In this document: positions 6,011-13,562 of the stretch, piece by piece
How positions within the stretch are numbered: position 1 is the first letter of the stretch
Layout: each line of letters opens with the position of its first letter
Origin: JAMOBE01 sp039908285
GTDB lineage: Bacteria > Pseudomonadota > Alphaproteobacteria > Rhodospirillales > Rhodospirillaceae
Direction of reading: 5' to 3'
DNA: 13,562 nt
Assembly (NCBI GenBank): GCA_039908285.1
Contig: JAMOBE010000098.1
Location: 1-13,562, forward strand
Notes under the pieces: model-generated
What the model saw: only the letters and a program-made list of their open reading frames with translations
The model's database searches: none
Told to the model about the DNA's origin: nothing
Program-made: the position numbers and the translations under genes

Positions 6011-8029
6011 ATGAACGCCATAATGGGCAATTTCAAGGTTGGAACGCGAATTTATACGGGTTTTCTACTTGTACTAGCGTTGCTGGGTGGAGTCGCGCTG
6101 CTCGGTCTCAATGGACTGACCAACGCCGAGAGCGGCCTTGATGAGTTTTCCCGGATGTCGAAGAACGCCATCCGGGTCTGTTCCATCGATCGCAACGTGG
6201 TTGGCCTGCGGCGCAATGTGGCGGTTTTCGCCACCAGCGCCGATGAAAAGGCGATCACGCGGGTCAAGGAGTTGGAGACCACCCTCCGCAGGGATCTGAA
6301 GGACGCCGCCGAGGGGACCACCAATGCCGAGCGCCGGGCCAATCTGAAGAAGATGGCGGAAATCTTCGAGGGCTACATCGTCAATTTCGCCAAGGTGGTG
6401 GAGTTGCGCAAGAAGTCCGACAAGGTTCTCGCCGAGGTAATAGATCCGACCGGCTCGGACATACGCAAGACGCTGACCAGTCTCATCGACGAGACCATCG
6501 AGGCCAAGGATTGGCAGTCCGGTGCCCTGGCCGGCAAGGTGCAGGAGCAGATTGGCCTGGCTCGCCTCAATGCCCGTCGCTTTGTTGCTGATCCGGAGCA
6601 GAAGCAGGTCGATACCGTCAAGGAACAGTTCGGCACGGCGAAGAAGACCCTTGCCGAGATGATCAAGACGGAGGACGACGAAAAACACCGTGGACGTCTG
6701 GAGGCCGTGCTGCCGATGGTGTCCAAATACGAGGCGGCTTTCCTCGAAATGTCCGGCGCCACCCTGGAGCGCGACAAACTGGTCAAGGAAACCATGGCGG
6801 CTCAGGCCCAGGAGATTGCCAAGCTGTCCGCCGCCACCTTCGAGTCGCAGATGAAGCGGATGGAGGAGACCATGGCCTCCACCGATGAGGAGATGGCGGC
6901 GACCAGCCGGGAAACCATCGGCCTGTCCATCGGCGCCGCGGTGCTCGGCCTGCTGTTCGCCTGGCTGATCGCGAGCGGCGTCACCAACCCGGTGAAGGCC
7001 ATGACCGACGCCATGACCCGCCTCGCCGGCGGCGACAAGTCGCTGACCGTCCCGGCCCTCGACAACAAGGATGAGATCGGCGCCATGGCCAAGGCCGTGC
7101 AGGTGTTCAAGGAGAACGCCATCAAGGTCGATCGCATGACCGCCGAGGCCGAGGAACAGAAGAAGCAGGCGGAGATCGAGAAGAGAAGGGCCATGAACCA
7201 GCTTGCCGACAACTTCGAGTCGAGCGTCAAGGGCGTGGTCAACGGCGTCGCCTCCGCCGCCACCGAAATGCAGTCCACTGCCGAGTCCATGTCGGCCATC
7301 TCCGAGGAGACGAGTCGCCAGTCCACGGCGGTCGCCGCCGCCTCGGAACAGGCGTCGGCCAACGTGCAGACGGTTTCGGCCGCGGCCGAGGAGCTGTCGT
7401 CGTCCATCAACGAAATCTCCCGTCAGGTGGCGACGGCGGCCAAGATCTCGGCCAGCGCCGTCGATCAGGCCCGCCACACCAACGAGATCGTCCAGGGGCT
7501 GGCGACCGCCGCCGGGCGCATCGGCGAGGTGGTGGACCTCATCAACGACATCGCCGCCCAGACCAACCTTCTGGCCCTGAACGCCACCATCGAGGCGGCC
7601 CGGGCCGGCGAGGCCGGCAAGGGCTTTGCCGTGGTCGCCAACGAGGTCAAGAGCCTCGCCAACCAGACCGGCAAGGCGACGGAGGAAATCTCCCAGCAGA
7701 TCGGCGCGGTGCAGAACTCCACCCGCGAGGCGGTGGCCGCCATCCAGGCCATCGGCGGCACCATCTCGGAAATCAGCGAAATCTCCTCCACCATCGCCTC
7801 GGCGGTGGAGGAACAGGGTGCCGCGACCAAGGAAATCGCCCGCAACGTCGATCAGGCGGCGGCCGGAACGCAGGATGTGTCGCGGAACATCTCCGGCGTC
7901 ACCCAGGCCGCCGAGGAAGCCGGCCAGTCCGCCAATCAGGTGCTGGTCGCCGCTGGCGAACTGTCCCGCCAGGCGGAAACCCTGCGCGGCGAGGTCAACG
8001 GCTTCATCTCCCGCGTCCGGGCGGCGTAG
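6011..8029 (+). CDS. Methyl-accepting chemotaxis protein (helical sensor, HAMP, MCP signalling domain)
   Basis: The 672-residue receptor has a first membrane helix at about residues 14-36, an all-helical periplasmic sensor to about 300 (long enough for a helical bimodular, HBM-type, domain), a second membrane helix at 303-322, HAMP from about 323 to 376 beginning VTNPVKAMTDAM, and a long cytoplasmic coiled coil. The hairpin tip that contacts CheA and CheW is at about 518-545 (TNLLALNATIEAARAGEAGKGFAVVANEV). Q/E-rich heptads on both sides (for example STAVAAASEQASANVQ and EEISQQIG) are likely methylation sites. The protein ends without a CheR-tethering pentapeptide. The start is supported by GAGGGA a few bases upstream. 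The gene stands alone, with no che genes nearby. Ligand is unknown. The 5' third uses less G/C-biased codons than the 3' half, perhaps showing a sensor domain of different ancestry. Confidence 0.95.
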   Translation: MNAIMGNFKVGTRIYTGFLLVLALLGGVALLGLNGLTNAESGLDEFSRMSKNAIRVCSIDRNVVGLRRNVAVFATSADEKAITRVKELETTLRRDLKDAAEGTTNAERRANLKKMAEIFEGYIVNFAKVVELRKKSDKVLAEVIDPTGSDIRKTLTSLIDETIEAKDWQSGALAGKVQEQIGLARLNARRFVADPEQKQVDTVKEQFGTAKKTLAEMIKTEDDEKHRGRLEAVLPMVSKYEAAFLEMSGATLERDKLVKETMAAQAQEIAKLSAATFESQMKRMEETMASTDEEMAATSRETIGLSIGAAVLGLLFAWLIASGVTNPVKAMTDAMTRLAGGDKSLTVPALDNKDEIGAMAKAVQVFKENAIKVDRMTAEAEEQKKQAEIEKRRAMNQLADNFESSVKGVVNGVASAATEMQSTAESMSAISEETSRQSTAVAAASEQASANVQTVSAAAEELSSSINEISRQVATAAKISASAVDQARHTNEIVQGLATAAGRIGEVVDLINDIAAQTNLLALNATIEAARAGEAGKGFAVVANEVKSLANQTGKATEEISQQIGAVQNSTREAVAAIQAIGGTISEISEISSTIASAVEEQGAATKEIARNVDQAAAGTQDVSRNISGVTQAAEEAGQSANQVLVAAGELSRQAETLRGEVNGFISRVRAA

Positions 8030-8044
8030 CGCACGTCAGGCCAG

Positions 8045-8077
8045 CCCTCTCTCCCCTCGAAGGAAGGGGGGAGAGGG
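8045..8077 (+). terminator. Hairpin terminator after the chemotaxis receptor gene
   Basis: CCCTCTCTCCCC (8045-8056) pairs with GGGGGGAGAGGG (8066-8077) over 12 bp with one G-T wobble and a 9-base loop, 15 bases after the receptor stop codon. No T-run follows directly. A smaller perfect hairpin, CGGGGC-GGCA-GCCCCG, lies at 8119-8134. Between it and the toxin-antitoxin operators at 8236 I see no gene. Confidence 0.65.
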
Positions 8078-8235
8078 TCCCTGAGAGGGTAAAAATGTAT
8101 CAACACACGGGGACAATTCGGGGCGGCAGCCCCGCGGTCACTTTCCTGTGTCGAAACATTTTCAGGCTCTGAGGCTGGAGAAATCGAACTCGACGATACT
8201 GGCGGCGATCCTGGAGACTTGCTCCCTCCGAGACT

Positions 8236-8287
8236 GTTCTCTTTTCGAGAACCCTTTTCCTTGACTATCCGTTCGCATTTTGCGAAC
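8236..8287 (+). promoter_or_regulatory. Paired palindromes and promoter region of the toxin-antitoxin operon
   Basis: Two 17-bp palindromes of the form GTTC...GAAC lie upstream of the toxin gene: GTTCTC-TTTTC-GAGAAC at 8236-8252 and GTTCGCA-TTT-TGCGAAC at 8271-8287, with centres 35 bases apart. TTGACT at 8261-8266 lies between them as a probable -35 hexamer. The -10 (GAACAT, 8284-8289, after 17 bases) would overlap the second palindrome and is weak. This is the arrangement expected for autorepression by the HTH antitoxin encoded downstream. Operator function is inference. Confidence 0.6.
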
Positions 8288-8310
8288 ATGGGGACATGGA
8301 AGGGGAGCCG

Positions 8311-8571
8311 ATGATGCTGGTTGTGTTCACGAAATCGGCGACGAAAGTCCTCCTGCGAATGCAAACGGCCAAGGCCCGGGACATCCGGGAAGCCGTTGAT
8401 CGTGCGGCCGCCACTCCGTTCGCCCACGACAACAATCGCAAGCCGTTGGTCGGCATTCCTGGCGGGTTCCGCCAGCGGGTTGGCGACTGGCGGGTATCGT
8501 TCATCGTTGATACGAAGGCCGACCGTCTGGAAGTGTTCGAAATCGCCCCGCGCGGAGGAGCATACCGATGA
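8311..8571 (+). CDS. RelE/ParE-superfamily toxin (HigB-like)
   Basis: The 86-residue protein has the compact RelE/ParE toxin pattern: an N-terminal strand (MLVVFTKSA), two helices, then NNRKPLVGIPGGFRQRVGDWRVSFIVD at 41-67 and IAPRGGAYR at 78-86. Such proteins are usually mRNA interferases or gyrase poisons; the Arg54, Arg56, Arg61 and Arg81 positions are the kind of basic residues that act in RNA cleavage. An ATG at 8296 would add five residues, but GGGGAG at 8302-8307 is a well-placed ribosome-binding site for the ATG at 8311. The stop overlaps the antitoxin start as ATGA, so the pair is translationally coupled, toxin first. The family is confident; the exact target is not determined. Confidence 0.85.
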   Translation: MMLVVFTKSATKVLLRMQTAKARDIREAVDRAAATPFAHDNNRKPLVGIPGGFRQRVGDWRVSFIVDTKADRLEVFEIAPRGGAYR

Positions 8572-9017
8572 CCGAGACCATCCATACGCCTTGGCAAGAC
8601 GTCACGCTCAAAGCTGCGCTCGCGGCATTGGGCATGGCCGACGCCGTCACGGGCCAAGCCGGCGAGCCCGTGACCGCGATCCTCGGCCGCCCCGCCGGCG
8701 ATACCCCGCTGGTCGTCGTGACTCGCGAGGAACTCGCCGATATGTTGGAAGATGCGGCAGCCACAGCCGCATACCATGCCTCTCGTGATGAGGAGACTTT
8801 TCCCTCCTCCGTCGTGGATCGCGTCCTGGCCGGCGAAAATCCGATTCGGGTCTACCGTGAGCACCGCGGCCAGACATTGACCGACCTGGCCAAGACGATC
8901 GGCATCCCCAAAGGCTATCTGTCGGAGATCGAGACCGGCAAGAAAACCGGACCAGCCGATTTGCTGAAGCGCATTGCCGAGGCACTGGGTGTCGACCTGG
9001 ATGACATCGTGCGCTAG
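8568..9017 (+). CDS. XRE-family HTH antitoxin of the toxin-antitoxin pair
   Basis: The 149-residue protein ends in a canonical XRE/Cro-type helix-turn-helix (about residues 91-149): LTDLAKTIGIPKGYLSEIETGKKTG with LLKRIAEALGVDLDDI following. It should bind and repress its own promoter and neutralise the preceding toxin. The first 90 residues are longer than in minimal HigA proteins and contain EPVTAILGRPAGDTPLVVVTREELADML, which faintly resembles a Phd/YefM-type strand-helix segment; this part probably holds the toxin-binding region. The start shares ATGA with the toxin stop. The two palindromes at 8236-8287 are candidate binding sites. Confidence 0.85.
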   Translation: MTETIHTPWQDVTLKAALAALGMADAVTGQAGEPVTAILGRPAGDTPLVVVTREELADMLEDAAATAAYHASRDEETFPSSVVDRVLAGENPIRVYREHRGQTLTDLAKTIGIPKGYLSEIETGKKTGPADLLKRIAEALGVDLDDIVR

Positions 9018-9024
9018 CCCGCGC

Positions 9025-9058
9025 GGACTCCCTGCGGGGTGGACTCCCGGTGGACTCC
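9025..9058 (+). repeat. Three short direct repeats GGACTCC between antitoxin and carB
   Basis: GGACTCC occurs at 9025-9031, 9041-9047 and 9052-9058, the last two as GGTGGACTCC. They lie just after the antitoxin stop and about 130 bases before carB. They could be a chance slippage product or part of a leader or binding site for carB; no hairpin with a T-run was found here. Confidence 0.4.
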
Positions 9059-9185
9059 TGTCTGTCGCCAGAAAAATCCCGGGCTCCGGCGACCCGCATT
9101 CTTTCTGTGGCGTCGTCACGGCGGACAGGATAAATCACGGTCAGCGCGCGCCATTCGCCCCGGCGACGGAACGGGAGCCCGGTTC

Positions 9186-12437
<3,252 letters not shown>

Positions 12438-12514
12438 TCGGGACCTCCGGCGGTATCTTGGGGGAGATAGGTGCCATTCCGGGCGCTTTTGATGACTCTA
12501 TGGGGATTTCGACA

Positions 12515-12991
12515 ATGGAAAAGATCCCGATGACGCCGATGGGGCTCGTCACTCTGGAAGATGAGCTGCGGCGCTTGAAGCTGGTGGACCGGCCGGACGT
12601 GATCCGGGCGATCGCCGAGGCGCGCGAGCACGGTGACCTGTCGGAAAACGCCGAGTACCACGCCGCCCGCGAACGCCAGAGCTTCATCGAGGGACGCATC
12701 GTCGAGCTAGAGGACATCATCAGCCGGGCCGAGGTCATCGACATCACCAAGCTGTCGGGGGACCAGGTGCGCTTTGGCGCCACGGTGACGCTGGCCGACG
12801 AGGACTCGGAGGAGGAAGCCACCTACCAGATCGTCGGCGCCCACGAGGCCGACATCAAGCAGGGCCGCATCTCGGTCCACTCGCCTCTCGGCAAGGCCCT
12901 GATCGGCAAGCACCTCGGTGACTCGGTGGAGGTGTCGACGCCCAAGGGCGGCAAAGGCTACGAAATCATCGACGTCAAGTACGCCCTGTAA
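12515..12991 (+). CDS. greA: Transcription elongation factor GreA
   Basis: The 158-residue protein is a full-length GreA. It rescues backtracked RNA polymerase by entering the secondary channel and stimulating transcript cleavage. The N-terminal coiled coil contains the acidic tip within IAEAREHGDLSENAEYHAA, followed by ERQSFIEGRIVELEDII. The C-terminal FKBP-like domain includes VRFGATVTLAD, TYQIVGAHEAD and SPLGKALIGKHLGD. The start at 12515 matches the family N-terminus MEKIPMT; an in-frame ATG at 12500 is less likely. It lies 77 bases after carB on the same strand, a carB-greA order common in alphaproteobacteria, and is probably co-transcribed. Its stop codon is the outer edge of the inverted-repeat element that follows. 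Confidence 0.97.
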   Translation: MEKIPMTPMGLVTLEDELRRLKLVDRPDVIRAIAEAREHGDLSENAEYHAARERQSFIEGRIVELEDIISRAEVIDITKLSGDQVRFGATVTLADEDSEEEATYQIVGAHEADIKQGRISVHSPLGKALIGKHLGDSVEVSTPKGGKGYEIIDVKYAL

Positions 12992-13320
12992 TAGCGGCGA
13001 GGGTATGGATCGATTCATGTGGCCTTGCACCGTGCTGGCTTTGAGAAAAAAGGCGCAACACGGATGAACACGGATATCCACGGATAAACACGGATGCAGG
13101 GTCACCATGACGCTGCTCCGTCTGCAATTGAGAACTAATAAAATAATTATGCTACTACAACAGACAGCCTGTCTGCCTGTTCATTATCATAGGTAAAGTC
13201 AAACACCTCTGCATCCGTGTTTATCTCTTCTTATCCGTGTTCATCCGTGTTGCGTCTTTTTTCTCAAAGCCAGCACGGTGTATGATCATATGAGTCGATC
13301 TTTCGGCTCGCCGTTATTAC
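12988..13320. repeat. Inverted-repeat element, copy 2, filling the convergent intergenic space
   Basis: The left arm (12988-13097) and the reverse complement of the right arm (13211-13320) align without gaps over 110 bases, with about 92 matches by hand count. Two blocks near the outer end are diverged, and 50 bases in the middle are nearly identical (CACCGTGCTGGCTTTGAGAA, then the AACACGGATGAACACGGAT units). The arms begin at the stop codons of greA and of the leftward gene. The centre, 13098-13210, is AT-rich, includes a small perfect palindrome CAGACAG-C-CTGTCTG (13161-13175), and starts with a stretch shared with copy 1. No coding frame is credible inside. As RNA it could form a very long hairpin from either strand and may end both convergent transcripts. 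Confidence 0.88.
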
Positions 13321-13562
13321 CCCAGTCTTTCCGCCAGGGTCTGGGCCGTGGCGAGGGCGGTCTTGAAGTCGAGGACGGTCAGGGCCGACTCGAGGACCTC
13401 AAGGTCCTGGTCATAGCCATATCCCTTCAGGCCCTCGCGGATCTCGTCGGCGAGGGCGACCGCGCGCATGCTGCGGGTCTTCGCCATGTCGATCAGACGC
13501 CGGCAGTCCTCGGCCAACTGGTCCTTCCGCGCCGCGGTGAGGGTTGGTGCCGGTGCCGCCGC
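13317..13562 (-). CDS. C-terminal fragment of an unidentified protein, possibly a signalling protein
   Basis: The frame is open from the right window edge to a TAA at 13317-13319, giving the last 81 residues of a protein whose beginning lies outside. It starts with an Ala/Pro linker (AAPAPTLTAARKDQ) and continues as a small helical domain: LAEDCRRLIDMAKTRSMR, then ADEIREGLKGYGYDQ, ending in LDFKTALATAQTLAERLG. A linker followed by such a helical tail ending in a DF..AL.....A..L pattern is common at the C-termini of hybrid histidine kinases and Hpt-like regions, but no phosphorylatable His motif is seen, so this is a guess. A TTG at 13517 could start a 66-residue protein, but the frame runs on upstream. 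It converges on greA across the repeat element. Confidence 0.6.
   Translation of the reverse strand, partial: AAAPAPTLTAARKDQLAEDCRRLIDMAKTRSMRAVALADEIREGLKGYGYDQDLEVLESALTVLDFKTALATAQTLAERLG

Noticed and set aside
6074..7477. A 467-codon open frame antisense to the chemotaxis receptor
   Set aside because: Same cause as above; composition is His/Gly/Leu-rich and unlike a protein, while the forward frame has complete receptor architecture.
8265..9119. A 284-codon leftward open frame across the toxin-antitoxin genes
   Set aside because: Both forward genes have family motifs, ribosome-binding sites and an ATGA junction; the reverse frame has no similarity I recognise.

Overview
The window is high-GC DNA with strongly G/C-ending codons, typical of an alphaproteobacterium. 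The gene content (siroheme sulfite reductase flanked by DUF2849 and DUF934 genes, carB followed by greA, a helical-sensor chemotaxis receptor, a TPR/O-GlcNAc-transferase-like protein) fits the Rhodospirillales, perhaps a Magnetospirillum-like spirillum. That placement is inference from gene style, not from a marker gene.

Layout. Bases 1-2842 read leftward: cysH (assimilatory APS reductase), cysC (APS kinase), a hairpin, a small copper-chaperone-like protein, and a TPR plus O-GlcNAc-transferase-like glycosyltransferase that runs off the left edge. Bases 2843-3062 are an AT-richer divergent control region in which two mirror-image copies of CATTTCG(A)TTGACA sit at the -35 position facing each way. 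Bases 3063-5521 read rightward: a DUF2849 gene, cysI (siroheme/[4Fe-4S] sulfite reductase) and a DUF934 gene, joined by two 14-base overlaps and closed by a 16-bp GC-rich terminator hairpin. The two divergent units together cover APS to sulfite to sulfide, plus APS to PAPS. ATP sulfurylase and siroheme synthesis are not in the window.

Bases 5522-6010 hold no gene; they contain the first copy of a dispersed inverted-repeat element built on ATCCGTGTT/AACACGGAT units. A methyl-accepting chemotaxis protein (6011-8029), a toxin-first RelE-like/XRE toxin-antitoxin pair (8311-9017) with two matching 17-bp palindromes upstream, carB (9186-12437) and greA (12515-12991) follow, all rightward. carA is not in the window.

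Between greA and a leftward partial gene at the right edge lies a second, larger copy of the inverted-repeat element. Its two 110-bp arms begin at the stop codons of the two convergent genes.

The most notable items are the pair of related inverted-repeat elements, the mirrored regulatory region of the sulfur genes, the DUF2849-cysI-DUF934 unit, and the translational coupling of a copper-chaperone-like protein to an O-GlcNAc-transferase-like enzyme. I did not see a clearly new defence or mobile system. The toxin-antitoxin pair belongs to known families.
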